Assembly: GCF_011045035.1 (NCBI RefSeq)
Contig: NZ_JAALAA010000001.1
Span: 1 to 64,000 of the forward strand
Length of the DNA stretch: 64,000 nt
DNA from: Nocardioides turkmenicus
Lineage (GTDB): Bacteria > Actinomycetota > Actinomycetes > Propionibacteriales > Nocardioidaceae
Reading direction: 5' to 3'
This document shows positions 1 to 8,110 of the stretch, one piece after another (the stretch's first letter is position 1; the number at the start of each line of letters is the position of its first letter). A program made the position numbers and the translations under genes. Under the pieces are notes generated by a model. That model ran no database searches and had not been told where the DNA came from. It worked only from the letters and a program-made list of their open reading frames with translations.

Positions 1-59
1 GCTCGCCCTGCTGGCCGAGGGCGGCGGGGTCGACCCCGCCCTCGGCCAGCAGGGCGAGC
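1..59. repeat. 24-bp perfect inverted repeat at the window edge
   Basis: Positions 1-24 are the exact reverse complement of 36-59, with an 11-nt loop at 25-35. It lies in the coding sequence of the asparaginase gene, where it reads as an ordinary Leu/Ala/Glu/Gly-rich segment. It could be chance in a repetitive GC-rich codon run, a transcript hairpin, or a fold-back at a sequence end. Confidence 0.8.
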
Positions 60-943
60 AGTGCGGGCAGGCGGGCCCGATCGGCGCCGTCGGCGATCTT
101 GAGCGCGAGGCTGGTGCCGTCGGGCAGGGCGGCGACCTGGACCGCTTCGAACCCGTCCTTGGCCAGCAGGCCGGGAACCGTCTGCATGAGGGCGGTGACG
201 TCACGGCGGGTTCCGGCGACCATCTCGGGGTGGCGGCGCATCGCCGCGGCGACCCGGTGCTCGGCGGTGCCCTCGGGTGCGAGCACGAGCCGCCGGGCGG
301 CGCGAGCGAGCCCGTGCAGCGAGATCCCGAACAGCGGGGTGCCACAGCCGTCCGCGGTGACCGTCGCGACCCGCTGCCCGGTGAGCTCCTCGACAGTGGC
401 GCGGATGAGGTCCTGGAGCGGATGAGCCGGATCGAGGTAGCGGTCGTGGGTCCAGCCGGCGGCCAGGCAGGTCGCGACCATCGCGGCATGCTTGCCCGAG
501 CAGTTGTGCGCGAGCCGGCTCGGACGCGCGTCGGCACGCAGCCACGCCTCACGCTCGACCGGGTCGTACGGCAGGTCCGGCGGGTTCTGCAGCGCGTCCT
601 CGCCGAGACCGACGGAGGCCAGCAACCGGCGGGCTCCGGTCAGGTGGACGGCCTCGCCGGAGTGGCTGGCGGCGGCGAGCGCGAGCAGGTCGTCGTCGAC
701 GTCCAGCCCGGCGCGTACCATCGCGACCGCCTGCATCGGCTTGGCCGCCGAGCGCGGGTAGAACGCCGCCTCGATGTCGCCGACCGCCAGGCGTACCCGT
801 CCCTCCGGGTCGAGAAGGACCGCCGAACCGTGGTGGACGCCTTCCACCATCTCGCCGCGCCAGAGCTCGACCAGAGGCTGGTGGGCCGGCACCCGCATCG
901 GAGCCGCGTCGGCGACCGGAGTCTTCAGGTCGGGCAGGCTCAT
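1..943 (-). CDS. L-asparaginase II family protein (3' end outside window)
   Basis: This gene probably hydrolyses L-asparagine to aspartate and ammonia in the cytoplasm. About 314 codons are visible and the C-terminus lies beyond position 1. Translation from the ATG at 941-943 gives the pattern of the asparaginase II (PF06089) family: an early PHRxSAAKP-like stretch read as YPRSAAKPMQ near residue 55, a NCSGKHAAM motif, and a TADGCGTPLFG motif. The start overlaps the TGA of the upstream permease gene (ATGA), so the two are translationally coupled in one operon with a GntR regulator. The pairing of an asparaginase with an APC permease strongly supports asparagine or related amide use. The extreme 3' part contains a long inverted repeat. 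Confidence 0.85.
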   Translation of the reverse strand, partial: MSLPDLKTPVADAAPMRVPAHQPLVELWRGEMVEGVHHGSAVLLDPEGRVRLAVGDIEAAFYPRSAAKPMQAVAMVRAGLDVDDDLLALAAASHSGEAVHLTGARRLLASVGLGEDALQNPPDLPYDPVEREAWLRADARPSRLAHNCSGKHAAMVATCLAAGWTHDRYLDPAHPLQDLIRATVEELTGQRVATVTADGCGTPLFGISLHGLARAARRLVLAPEGTAEHRVAAAMRRHPEMVAGTRRDVTALMQTVPGLLAKDGFEAVQVAALPDGTSLALKIADGADRARLPALLALLAEGGVDPAALGQQGE

Positions 944-2370
944 CACACCTCCATCGCGGAGGTGTCGATGCGGTCGCGGACGACGAACCAGCCGGCGACC
1001 AGCGCCACCAGCATCACCGGCATCGCGAGCAGGGTGATCCGGCCGACGTGGTCGAAGAACATCAGGATCAGGACCATGGCGAGGAACGCCAGCGCGATGA
1101 GCTGCGGCACCGGTGACCACGGCACCCGGAAGGTGGGGCGCTCGATCACGCCGGTGCGGCTGCGGCGCTCGAAGATCGTGTGGCTGATCAGGATGATCGC
1201 CCAGGTCGCGATGATGCCCACCGAGGCCAGGTTGAGGACGATCTCGAACGCCTGGGCGGGGACGACGTAGTTGAGCCCGACACCGAGAACGCACACAGCA
1301 GCGGTCATCAGGATGCCGCCGTACGGCACCTTGTGCCGGTTCATCGCGGCGGCGAAGCGAGGTGCGGTGCCGGCGGCCGCGAGCGAGCGCAGGATCCGGC
1401 CCGTGGAGTAGAGCCCGGAGTTGAGGCTCGACATGGCGGCGGTGAGGACCACCAGGTTCATCACGTCGCCCGCGCCGGGTACGCCGACCCGCGAGAGCAC
1501 GGTCACGAACGGGCTCTCGTCGGCGGAGTAGGCCGACCACGGCAGCAGCATCGCGAGCAGCACGACCGAGCCGACGTAGAAGATGCCGATCCGCCAGATG
1601 ATGGTGTTGATCGCCCGGGGCATGACACGACGGGGGTCCGCGGTCTCCCCGGCGGCCACGCCGACCAGCTCGATGGAGGCGTAGGCGAAGATGACGCCCT
1701 GGATCACCAGGACCATCGGAAGCATGCCAGCAGGGAACAGCCCGCCGTGGTCGGTGATCAGCTGGGGTCCGGGGGTGGTGCCGTCGATCGGGTGCCGGGT
1801 GACGATGAGGACGATCGCGATCGCCATGAACGCCACCAGCGTGGCCACCTTGATCAGCGCGAACCAGAACTCCATCTCGCCGAACAGGCGGACCGAGAGC
1901 AGGTTGAGCGCCAGCACGATCACCAGGGCGCCCAGGGCGAGCACCCATTGCGGAACCGGCGAGAAGAACGACCAGTAGTGGGCGTAGAGGGCGATCGCGG
2001 TGATGTCGGCGATGCCGGTGGTCGACCAGTTCAGGAAGTACATCCAGCCGGCGGTGTAGGCGCCCTTCTCACCGAGGAACTCGCGGGCGTAGGAGACGAA
2101 GGCCCCGGATGACGGGCGGTAGAGGATCATCTCACCGAGACAGCGCACGACGATGAACGCGACGAGACCGCACGCGGCGTACGCGATCGCCAGCGACGGC
2201 CCGGCGCTGGCCAGCCGCCCGCCGGCACCGAGGAACAGGCCGGTGCCGATGGCGCCACCGATCGCGATCATCGTGATGTGGCGCGGCGTCAGGGACTTGC
2301 CGTAGCCCTCGTCGCCCGCGTCCGTGGGCTGGGGATGGGCTTCGGCGCCGGTGGAGGTTGGCAGGGTCAT
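943..2370 (-). CDS. ansP: Amino-acid permease, AnsP-like (APC family)
   Basis: A 475-residue secondary transporter of the amino-acid/polyamine/organocation superfamily, most like L-asparagine permeases. Visible features are a charged N-terminal tail of about 25 residues, then LTPRHITMIAIGGAIGTGLF, the classic first-helix unwound GGAIGTGLF motif, followed by about twelve hydrophobic segments and a short polar C-terminus. The CLGEMILYRPSSGAF motif in helix 3 is typical of AnsP/GabP/LysP-type permeases. It sits between the GntR regulator (4-base ATGA overlap at 2367-2370) and asparaginase (ATGA overlap at 941-945), so uptake and hydrolysis are made together. The substrate is inferred from context, and D-serine, GABA or another amino acid cannot be excluded. 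Confidence 0.85.
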   Translation of the reverse strand: MTLPTSTGAEAHPQPTDAGDEGYGKSLTPRHITMIAIGGAIGTGLFLGAGGRLASAGPSLAIAYAACGLVAFIVVRCLGEMILYRPSSGAFVSYAREFLGEKGAYTAGWMYFLNWSTTGIADITAIALYAHYWSFFSPVPQWVLALGALVIVLALNLLSVRLFGEMEFWFALIKVATLVAFMAIAIVLIVTRHPIDGTTPGPQLITDHGGLFPAGMLPMVLVIQGVIFAYASIELVGVAAGETADPRRVMPRAINTIIWRIGIFYVGSVVLLAMLLPWSAYSADESPFVTVLSRVGVPGAGDVMNLVVLTAAMSSLNSGLYSTGRILRSLAAAGTAPRFAAAMNRHKVPYGGILMTAAVCVLGVGLNYVVPAQAFEIVLNLASVGIIATWAIILISHTIFERRSRTGVIERPTFRVPWSPVPQLIALAFLAMVLILMFFDHVGRITLLAMPVMLVALVAGWFVVRDRIDTSAMEV

Positions 2371-3089
2371 CGATCGGTGTTCCTGTCGGTGGTGGGGTCG
2401 CGGACGATGTCTCCGAGCGCGTCGTCGACGTGCTCGAGATGGGCGCGCATCGCCGCCTCGGCGGTCTCCGAGGACCCGGAGGCGATGGCGTCGACGATGA
2501 GGCGGTGCTCGGCGTCGGAGGCCGTACGTCGCGTCTCGTCGAGCTTGTTGAGCAGAGCGCTCTGGGTGGCCAGAGCCTCCCGGATCTCCTCGATCACCTT
2601 CCCGAAGACGGGGTTGGCCGAGGCGCGGGCGATGGCGATGTGGAACAGCGAGTCGAGGGCGACCCAGACGGCGCCGTCCTCCTCGCGCTCCATCCGCTCG
2701 AGCAGGCTCCGCATCTCGTCGAGGTCGTCGCCGCTGTGCCGGGTCGCGGCGTACCCGGCAGCCGGGACCTCGACATGGCGGCGCGCCTCGACCAGGTCGC
2801 GGGCGGAGTAGCTGCCGAACGTCGGGTTGTCGGCGGCCCGGTCGGAGACGACGAACGTGCCCCGCCCCGACTGGGACTCCGTCATGCCGAGCGCCTGCAG
2901 GGCTCGGAGCGCCTCCCGGACGACCGGGCGGCTGACGCCGAAGTCGCGGACCAGGGTGGCCTCGGACGGGAGCCGGGTGCCGACCGGGAAGGTGCCGGAC
3001 TCGATCTCCGAGCGCAGCTCGGCGAGGACGAGTTCCATGGCGTTGGCACGCCGGATCGGTTTGACTGTTTGCCTGTCAGACAGGTTCAT
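2367..3089 (-). CDS. GntR/FadR-family transcriptional regulator
   Basis: A 240-residue regulator with an N-terminal winged helix (residues about 20-75; LPSEATLVRDFGVSRPVVRE is the canonical GntR helix-turn-helix) and a C-terminal all-helical FCD effector domain (about 95-230, with the D/H metal-binding pattern around LFHIAIARAS and EHRLIVDAI). I chose the ATG at 3087-3089 because the family usually begins shortly before the KPIRR-like segment. An in-frame start at 3113 would add eight residues. It is the first gene of the asparagine operon and probably its local regulator. A perfect 13-bp palindrome (3072-3084) lies in its first codons and is a likely autoregulatory operator. Confidence 0.85.
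   Translation of the reverse strand: MNLSDRQTVKPIRRANAMELVLAELRSEIESGTFPVGTRLPSEATLVRDFGVSRPVVREALRALQALGMTESQSGRGTFVVSDRAADNPTFGSYSARDLVEARRHVEVPAAGYAATRHSGDDLDEMRSLLERMEREEDGAVWVALDSLFHIAIARASANPVFGKVIEEIREALATQSALLNKLDETRRTASDAEHRLIVDAIASGSSETAEAAMRAHLEHVDDALGDIVRDPTTDRNTDR
3072..3084. promoter_or_regulatory. Likely GntR operator over the start of its own gene
   Basis: CCTGTCAGACAGG is a perfect 6-1-6 palindrome, close in spacing to FadR-subfamily GntR operators (GTC...GAC half sites). It begins a few bases inside the regulator's reading frame if translation starts at 3089. Function is inferred from symmetry and position. Confidence 0.55.
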
Positions 3090-3172
3090 GGCGATGAGTG
3101 TGAGGGGCGTCACCGTCGCGTGTCAACCCGGCCGGATGCGGGCGCTCGGACTCAGCTTCGCGGATCGGCGCC

Positions 3173-3188
3173 TGTTAGCATCTGCGAC
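3173..3188 (+). promoter_or_regulatory. Extended -10 promoter for the ABC-F leader
   Basis: TGTTAGCAT at 3173-3181 matches the extended -10 pattern TGnTAnnnT. A start point about seven bases downstream falls at 3188-3189, directly on the GTG of the leader peptide, so the message would be leaderless. Confidence 0.5.
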
Positions 3189-3218
3189 GTGGGACTGATC
3201 GAGGTGGACAAGTTCTAG
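3189..3218 (+). CDS. Leader peptide VGLIEVDKF of the ABC-F attenuator
   Basis: A nine-codon open frame, GTG to TAG, encodes (M)GLIEVDKF. It starts where transcription is predicted to begin, so it would be read leaderless. Its stop codon overlaps the 5' arm of a strong hairpin (3217-3238). Short leader ORFs followed by alternating hairpins are the known hallmark of ribosome-mediated attenuation ahead of antibiotic-resistance ABC-F and erm genes. A ribosome stalled by a drug in this ORF would be expected to disrupt the first hairpin. Sequence and layout are seen; function is inferred. Confidence 0.55.
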   Translation: MGLIEVDKF

Positions 3219-3372
3219 CCACCGCACTGCCGGTGGCTCTCGCCTGACGCCTTCGCGTCGGCATGCCGGCACGTCCGCCTGCGCGGACGCGCGATCACGA
3301 CCCCTTTCGGGTCGACCTCGCGGTGCATTCGCCATCGACCTGTCACCGACTTCCCGTCACGCCTTCGCGGCG
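3217..3372 (+). promoter_or_regulatory. Attenuator region with serial hairpins upstream of ABC-F
   Basis: The region between the leader peptide and the ABC-F gene holds successive stems: AGCCACCG/CGGTGGCT (3217-3224 with 3231-3238), GACGC/GCGTC (3246-3250 with 3255-3259), the 10-bp palindrome CGGCATGCCG (3259-3268), CGTCCGC/GCGGACG with a CTGC loop (3272-3289), CGACCC/GGGTCG (3298-3314) and a weaker CGCC/GGCG stem near 3359-3371. Stems 2 and 3 share bases and so are mutually exclusive. No clear U-run follows, so terminator versus start-site sequestration cannot be told apart by eye. Confidence 0.55.
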
Positions 3373-3402
3373 CTCGACGGGCGAGAAAGAGAACCCACCG
3401 CG

Positions 3403-5016
3403 ATGTCCACCGCATCCATCACCCTGCGCGACCTGACCTTCGAGTGGCCCGACGGCACCGTCGCGCTCGACCGCGTCAACGGCACCTTCGGCACCGACCG
3501 CACCGGCCTCATCGGCCGCAACGGCGCCGGCAAGTCCACCCTCCTCCGCCTCATCGCCGGCGAGCTGTCTGCGACCTCGGGGCAGATCGACGCGACCGGC
3601 GAGGTCGGCTATCTGCCCCAGACGCTCACGCTCCGAGGAGACGCCACGATCGCCGACCTGCTCGGTATCGACGGCATCCTCGCCGCGATCCGGGCGATCG
3701 AGTCCGGCGAGGTCGACCAGCGCCACTTCGACACGATCGGCGACGACTGGGACATCGAGTCCCGCGCGGACGAGGCCCTGGACCAGATCGGCTTCTCCGC
3801 CGCCGACCTCGACCGCCGGGTCGCCGAGATCTCCGGCGGGGAGGGCATGCTGATCGCGATCACCGGCCTCCGCATCCGCCGCACCCCGATCACCCTGCTC
3901 GACGAGCCGACCAACAACCTCGACCGAGCCACCCGCGCCAAGCTCGCCGAATTCGTCGACCAGTGGCCGGGGACGCTCGTGGTCGTCAGCCACGACCTCG
4001 AGCTGCTCGAGCACATGGACAGCACGACCGAGCTGTACGCCGGGACGCTGAGCACGTTCGGCGGCCCCTACAGCGCGTGGAAGGAGCACCAGGAGCAGGA
4101 GCAGGCGGCCGCCGAACAGGCCGCGAGGTCCGCTCAGCAGGCACTCAAGGTCGAGAAGCGCCAGCGGATCGAGGCGGAGACGAAGCTCGCCCGCCGCGAA
4201 CGGACGGCCAAGAAGACCCAGAAGGACGGCGGGATCCCGAAGATCCTCGCCGGCAACCGGGCCAGCAAGGCCCAGGCGTCCGCCGGCTCGCTCCGCTCGA
4301 CCCTCGACGACAAGGTGAAGGCGGCTCAGGCCGCCGTGGACGCGGCCGGTGCCCGCGTACGCAGCGAGGAGCACATCCACCTCACCCTCCCCGACCCCGA
4401 TGTACCGCGCGGCCGGCGGATCGCGGAGCTCGAGGACGGGGGACGGACAGTCGTGATCCAGGGACCGGAGCGGGTGGCGCTGATCGGCGCGAACGGCTCC
4501 GGGAAGTCGACCTTGGTCGACCACCTCGTGCAGGGTGGCGACCCGGTGCCGGGGCGGCCGCACGGCCGTCTCCTCACCGATCTGGTCGGCCTCCTCCCCC
4601 AGCGCCTGGACGGGCTGGACGACGAGGCGAGCGCGATGGAGAACGTACGCGCCGTCGCGCTGGAGACGCCTTCGGGCACGATCCGCAACCAGCTCGCCCG
4701 GCTGCTCCTACGCGGTGACAGCGTCGACCGCCCGGTGCGTACGCTCTCCGGCGGCGAACGCTTCCGCGTCTCCCTCGCCCGTCTCCTCCTGGCCGACCCG
4801 CCGTCCCAGCTGCTGATCCTCGACGAGCCGACGAACAACCTCGACATCACCAGCGTCGAGCAACTCGCCGAGGCGCTCGACGCCTACCGAGGCGCGTTGC
4901 TCGTGGTCAGCCACGACTTCGGGTTCCTGGAGCGGATCGGCATCGACACCGTCATCGAGCTCGACGGCGCCGGGCGGATGCACCAGCGTCGGGGTCTGGA
5001 CGAGTCAACGAGCTGA
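3403..5016 (+). CDS. ABC-F family ATPase (ribosome-protection/translation factor type)
   Basis: A 537-residue soluble protein with two ABC nucleotide-binding domains and no membrane domain. Domain 1 has Walker A GRNGAGKS (residues 38-45), a signature read as ISGGEGM and Walker B LLDEPTNNLD. Domain 2 has Walker A GANGSGKS (about 361-369), signature LSGGERF and Walker B LILDEPTNNLD. A charged Lys/Arg/Glu-rich linker lies between (about 225-300), as in ABC-F proteins that enter the ribosomal E site to displace antibiotics or aid peptide-bond formation. The ATG at 3403 follows a GAGAAAGAG ribosome-binding site. The attenuator upstream argues for drug-inducible expression and a resistance role, though a housekeeping EttA/Uup-like role remains possible. 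Its 3' end overlaps the convergent hydratase gene by 12 bp. Confidence 0.9.
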   Translation: MSTASITLRDLTFEWPDGTVALDRVNGTFGTDRTGLIGRNGAGKSTLLRLIAGELSATSGQIDATGEVGYLPQTLTLRGDATIADLLGIDGILAAIRAIESGEVDQRHFDTIGDDWDIESRADEALDQIGFSAADLDRRVAEISGGEGMLIAITGLRIRRTPITLLDEPTNNLDRATRAKLAEFVDQWPGTLVVVSHDLELLEHMDSTTELYAGTLSTFGGPYSAWKEHQEQEQAAAEQAARSAQQALKVEKRQRIEAETKLARRERTAKKTQKDGGIPKILAGNRASKAQASAGSLRSTLDDKVKAAQAAVDAAGARVRSEEHIHLTLPDPDVPRGRRIAELEDGGRTVVIQGPERVALIGANGSGKSTLVDHLVQGGDPVPGRPHGRLLTDLVGLLPQRLDGLDDEASAMENVRAVALETPSGTIRNQLARLLLRGDSVDRPVRTLSGGERFRVSLARLLLADPPSQLLILDEPTNNLDITSVEQLAEALDAYRGALLVVSHDFGFLERIGIDTVIELDGAGRMHQRRGLDESTS

Positions 5017-5664
5017 GGTGTCCCGGAGGGCGGCGACCGCGGTCGCGTACATCGTCGACTTGATCTTGCCGAGCGTCTCGGCCGGCTTGCCCGCGAGCGC
5101 GGCGACGCGCGCGATCGCCTGCTCGAGGAGCTCGGCCTCGGGCGCGGTGCCGTCGACGATGCCGGCGGCGAGCGCGTCGGGCCCGGGGAACCGGCGCCCG
5201 GTGGTCATCGAGTCGGTCGCCGCCCGCGGGGTGAGCTTGGCCTGGATCAGCGCGGCCATGCCCGGGGTGAACGGGATCTGGATGTCGACCTCGGGGAAGC
5301 AGAAGAAGCCGCGGTCCTCGCGCATGATCCTCCAGTCCAGGGTCATCGCGAGCATCGCGCCGGCACCGAAGGCGTGGCCGTTGATCGCGGTGGCCGTCGG
5401 CACCGGGAGGACCAGGAGGCGGGCGAGCAGCGCCTGCACCTCGGCGACGTACGCCTCGAACTGGTCGGCGTTCTGCCCGAGCCAGTCCAGGTCGAGACCG
5501 TTGGAGTAGAACTTCCCGGTCGCGGTCAGCACCAGTGGCGCGGGCGCTGCGACGACCTTGTCGAGGGCGTCGTTCACCGACGTCATCCAGTCGGGGCTGA
5601 ACCGGTTCTCGGTGTCGCCGATGTCGAGGACGTACACGCCGTCGGTCTGGGTCAGGGTCGTCAT
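5005..5664 (-). CDS. Enoyl-CoA hydratase/isomerase family protein
   Basis: A 219-residue crotonase-fold protein. The family's two oxyanion-hole regions are visible as LTATGKFYSNGLDLDWL (residues about 45-61) and NGHAFGAGAMLAMTLDWRIM (about 94-113). It is shorter than typical hydratases (about 255) and resembles the delta3-delta2 enoyl-CoA isomerase-like branch. The catalytic glutamates of bona fide hydratases are not obvious, so isomerase or another crotonase reaction is more likely. It is the last gene of the TetR-controlled operon with the SRPBCC protein two bases upstream, and it converges on the ABC-F gene. Confidence 0.8.
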   Translation of the reverse strand: MTTLTQTDGVYVLDIGDTENRFSPDWMTSVNDALDKVVAAPAPLVLTATGKFYSNGLDLDWLGQNADQFEAYVAEVQALLARLLVLPVPTATAINGHAFGAGAMLAMTLDWRIMREDRGFFCFPEVDIQIPFTPGMAALIQAKLTPRAATDSMTTGRRFPGPDALAAGIVDGTAPEAELLEQAIARVAALAGKPAETLGKIKSTMYATAVAALRDTSAR

Positions 5665-5666
5665 GC

Positions 5667-6125
5667 TCAGCTCACCTGCCCGGCGGCGGCCGCGGCCGCG
5701 CGCTTCGCGGTCTGGGCCAGCGTCATGCCGAAGATGACCCGGAACGCGATGGCGAAGGCCGGCTCGGCTGCGCGCAGGACAGGATTCCTGATGCCGAAGA
5801 CCGTCTTCCAGGTGACCTGGGTGCCGCCGGGCACCTCGACGAACTCGACCCGGCCGAGCTCGTGCTCGGAGGCCGGGCGGGACTCGCGGATGCGGTACTC
5901 CATCAGCACTGGCCGTTCGAAGGCGGTGATCTCCTCGCGCAGCGAGATCAGGCCACCGTTGACGACACGGACGGCGCCGAGGCCGTTCTTCTCGGTCCTC
6001 CCTGGGACGACGACCTCGGCGGAGAGCACCATCGGGAGGTCCGCGAGGCGCTCATGATCGACGTAGGCATCGAACACTGCCTCGATCGGGGCGTTGATCG
6101 TCCTGGTGACGATGACGGTCTGCAT
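5667..6125 (-). CDS. SRPBCC-fold protein
   Basis: A 152-residue START/Bet v 1-like protein. The N-terminus (VIVTRTINAPIEAVFDAYVD) and the later EHELGRVEFVEVPGGTQVTW segment match the SRPBCC (polyketide cyclase/dehydratase-like) superfamily that binds hydrophobic ligands. A strong GGAAGGAAG ribosome-binding site precedes the ATG. It lies between the flavin oxidoreductase (15-bp gap) and the hydratase-like gene, so it probably binds or processes an intermediate of the same pathway. No specific reaction can be assigned. Confidence 0.75.
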   Translation of the reverse strand: MQTVIVTRTINAPIEAVFDAYVDHERLADLPMVLSAEVVVPGRTEKNGLGAVRVVNGGLISLREEITAFERPVLMEYRIRESRPASEHELGRVEFVEVPGGTQVTWKTVFGIRNPVLRAAEPAFAIAFRVIFGMTLAQTAKRAAAAAAGQVS

Positions 6126-6140
6126 GATCTTCCTTCCGGT

Positions 6141-7376
6141 TCAGCCGCGCGGGGAGCGCAGGCTCTCGAGGCCGTTGTTGAGGAGGTACTGGGTCACGTT
6201 GAGAGCGGCGTGCCGGTCGGGCGCCGGCTCCTTGCCCTTCGCCATGCGCCACATCTGGACGCTGTAGTAGGTCAGCTCGGTGAGGCTGTCGAGCATGCGG
6301 ATCCCGCTGCGCCGTGGGTTGACGACGCTCTCGTCGGCGCGGCCGGCGAGCAGCTGGGCCGGGAAGTCGGGCTGCACGGTGAGCGGGCGCCCGAGGCCGA
6401 CGAGGTCCACGGCACCGGACTCGACGGCGTCGACCATCCCGGCGGCGGTGCGGAACCCGCCGGTGAGCATCAGCGGCAGGTCCGGCAGCTCGGCACGGAC
6501 GCGTTCGGCGTACGCGAGGAAGTACGCCTCCCGCCGCCGTGTGCTCGCCTTCAGCGACGGGTCCACACCCAGCATGGCGGCCGAGGCGTAGGTGCCACCG
6601 GAGATCTCCAGCAGGTCCAGGCCCTCCGCGGCGAGGGCGTGGACGACCTCGAGCGACTCCTCCTCACCGAAGCCACCCTTCTGGAAGTCGGCGGAGTTGA
6701 GCTTGATCGCGACAGGCGTCTCGGTCCCGACCTCGGCGCGGATCGCCCGGAGCACCTCGAGCACGAAGCGGCGCCGCTTCTCCGGCGTGCCACCCCAGGC
6801 GTCGGTGCGCTGGTTGGACAGCGGCGAGAGGAACTGGCTGATCAGGTAGCCGTGCGCACCATGGATCTGTACGCCATCGAAGCCCGCCCCGGTCACGATC
6901 TTCGCGGTGGTGGCGAAGCGGCGGATCAGGTCCTCGATCTCGCCTCCGGTCAGCGCACGAGGCTCCGCGAACAGGCCGCCCGTGCCGGGCACAGCCACCG
7001 CCGAGGGCGCCACCGGAAGGGCGGTGAGCGTGCGCGGCGTCTGCCGGCCCGGGTGGTTGATCTGGACCCACACCTTCGATCCGCCTGCTTTGGCGATCTG
7101 CGCCCACTCGGCGAGGTCGTCGGCGTGGCGGTCGTCCTCGACGACGACGTTGCCCGGCTCGCCGATCGCGGTGCGGTCGATCATCACGTTGCCGGTGATC
7201 GAGAGCCCGACCCCGCTGTCGGCCCAGCGCCGGTAGAGGTTCTTGATCCGGCTTCCCGGCGTGAAGTCGCGACGCCCGAGACCCTCGCTGAGGGCGGCCT
7301 TGGCGAGGCGGTTCGGGATCACGAACCCGTTCGGCAACGTCAACGGCTGCGCCAGGATCGACTGGTCTCGGGTCAC
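6141..7376 (-). CDS. NADH:flavin oxidoreductase, old yellow enzyme family
   Basis: A 411-residue FMN-dependent TIM barrel. Recognisable elements are LPNGFVIPNRLAKAALSEG at the N-terminus, the WVQINHPGRQ strand, the substrate-binding GVQIHGAHGYLISQFLSPLSN (read in parts) near residue 175-195 and the phosphate-binding LMLTGGFRT near 305. These enzymes reduce activated C=C bonds of enones or enoates. The start is GTG at 7376, overlapping the TGA of the TetR gene (GTGA), with GAGGAG upstream. Its operon partners are an SRPBCC protein and a crotonase-fold protein, which suggests reduction and processing of an unsaturated carbonyl compound. Confidence 0.85.
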   Translation of the reverse strand: MTRDQSILAQPLTLPNGFVIPNRLAKAALSEGLGRRDFTPGSRIKNLYRRWADSGVGLSITGNVMIDRTAIGEPGNVVVEDDRHADDLAEWAQIAKAGGSKVWVQINHPGRQTPRTLTALPVAPSAVAVPGTGGLFAEPRALTGGEIEDLIRRFATTAKIVTGAGFDGVQIHGAHGYLISQFLSPLSNQRTDAWGGTPEKRRRFVLEVLRAIRAEVGTETPVAIKLNSADFQKGGFGEEESLEVVHALAAEGLDLLEISGGTYASAAMLGVDPSLKASTRRREAYFLAYAERVRAELPDLPLMLTGGFRTAAGMVDAVESGAVDLVGLGRPLTVQPDFPAQLLAGRADESVVNPRRSGIRMLDSLTELTYYSVQMWRMAKGKEPAPDRHAALNVTQYLLNNGLESLRSPRG

Positions 7377-8035
7377 GGGTTGCTCCTCGGTGTGGACGGA
7401 TCTTCAGGTGAAGCCGTGGACGGATGTGGCTCGAGCGGGACGGTGAGAATCGCGCGGACGGCCGCCTCCAGCCGGGCCGCGGTCGCCTCGTCGGCCTCGC
7501 GGTCCTCGAGGAGGCAGCGGCGCAGGATGCCGCCGGGCAGGTCGACGACGCAGACCGCGATCGCCTCGACAGCGATCCGGTCGCCGCGGTCCCACACGCC
7601 GCGCGCCAGCGCGACCAGCACCTCGACGAACTTCTCCTGCACGGAGTTCAGCTCGGTCTCGAGCTCGGGAGGAATGTCGGCGGAGAAGAGCTGGTCGCGA
7701 CGCTGGGCGAAGAAGAGCCGAGCGCTGGCCGGGAAGCGGCGTACGAACTCGACGGGGGTCAGCGCGACCGCCACGACGGCGTCCTCCCCGGAGGCGTCGG
7801 CGGACCTCTCCCCCATCGCCTCGGCCATCAGGTCGCCGAGACGGCACCAGGACCGCAGCCACAGCCGCGCGAGCAGTACGTCCTTCGAGCCGAAGGCGTG
7901 GTAGATCGTCCCGTTCGACGCCCCCGCCGCGGTGGCCAGCGACCGCAGCGTCAGCCCGGACGGGTCGCCGCTCGTGACGATCTGCTCGGCGACGTCGAGG
8001 AGATCGTCGAGCGTATGGAGCCGCTGTCGGGACAT
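7373..8035 (-). CDS. TetR-family transcriptional regulator
   Basis: A 220-residue repressor-type protein. The helix-turn-helix lies at about residues 28-48 (LRSLATAAGASNGTIYHAFG, a standard TetR recognition helix), followed by a variable ligand domain. It heads the operon with the old-yellow-enzyme gene (GTGA overlap), the SRPBCC gene and the crotonase-fold gene, so it probably controls itself and these genes. Overlapping palindromes immediately upstream (8043-8065) are the likely operator. A -10-like TAGAGT lies within them six bases before the ATG, which would give a leaderless message directly blocked by the bound repressor. Confidence 0.85.
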   Translation of the reverse strand: MSRQRLHTLDDLLDVAEQIVTSGDPSGLTLRSLATAAGASNGTIYHAFGSKDVLLARLWLRSWCRLGDLMAEAMGERSADASGEDAVVAVALTPVEFVRRFPASARLFFAQRRDQLFSADIPPELETELNSVQEKFVEVLVALARGVWDRGDRIAVEAIAVCVVDLPGGILRRCLLEDREADEATAARLEAAVRAILTVPLEPHPSTASPEDPSTPRSNP

Positions 8036-8042
8036 GCCGAGA

Positions 8043-8065
8043 CTCTAAATAGAGCAGACGCTCTA
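8043..8065. promoter_or_regulatory. Overlapping palindromic TetR operators
   Basis: Two overlapping dyads are present: CTCTA-AA-TAGAG (8043-8054) and TAGAGC-AGAC-GCTCTA (8050-8065), 8-30 bp upstream of the TetR start. The shared half site TAGAG suggests cooperative binding. They also cover the probable -10 element. Confidence 0.6.
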
Positions 8066-8110
8066 GATCAATGGCTCCAGATGTGTTGGGTGTCACATTC
8101 CGGGTGATAA

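Noticed and set aside
3217..3314. A CRISPR-like or repeat-array reading of the serial stems before the ABC-F gene.
   Set aside because: The stems differ in sequence and spacing and there is no repeated unit. The leader-peptide attenuator explains them better.
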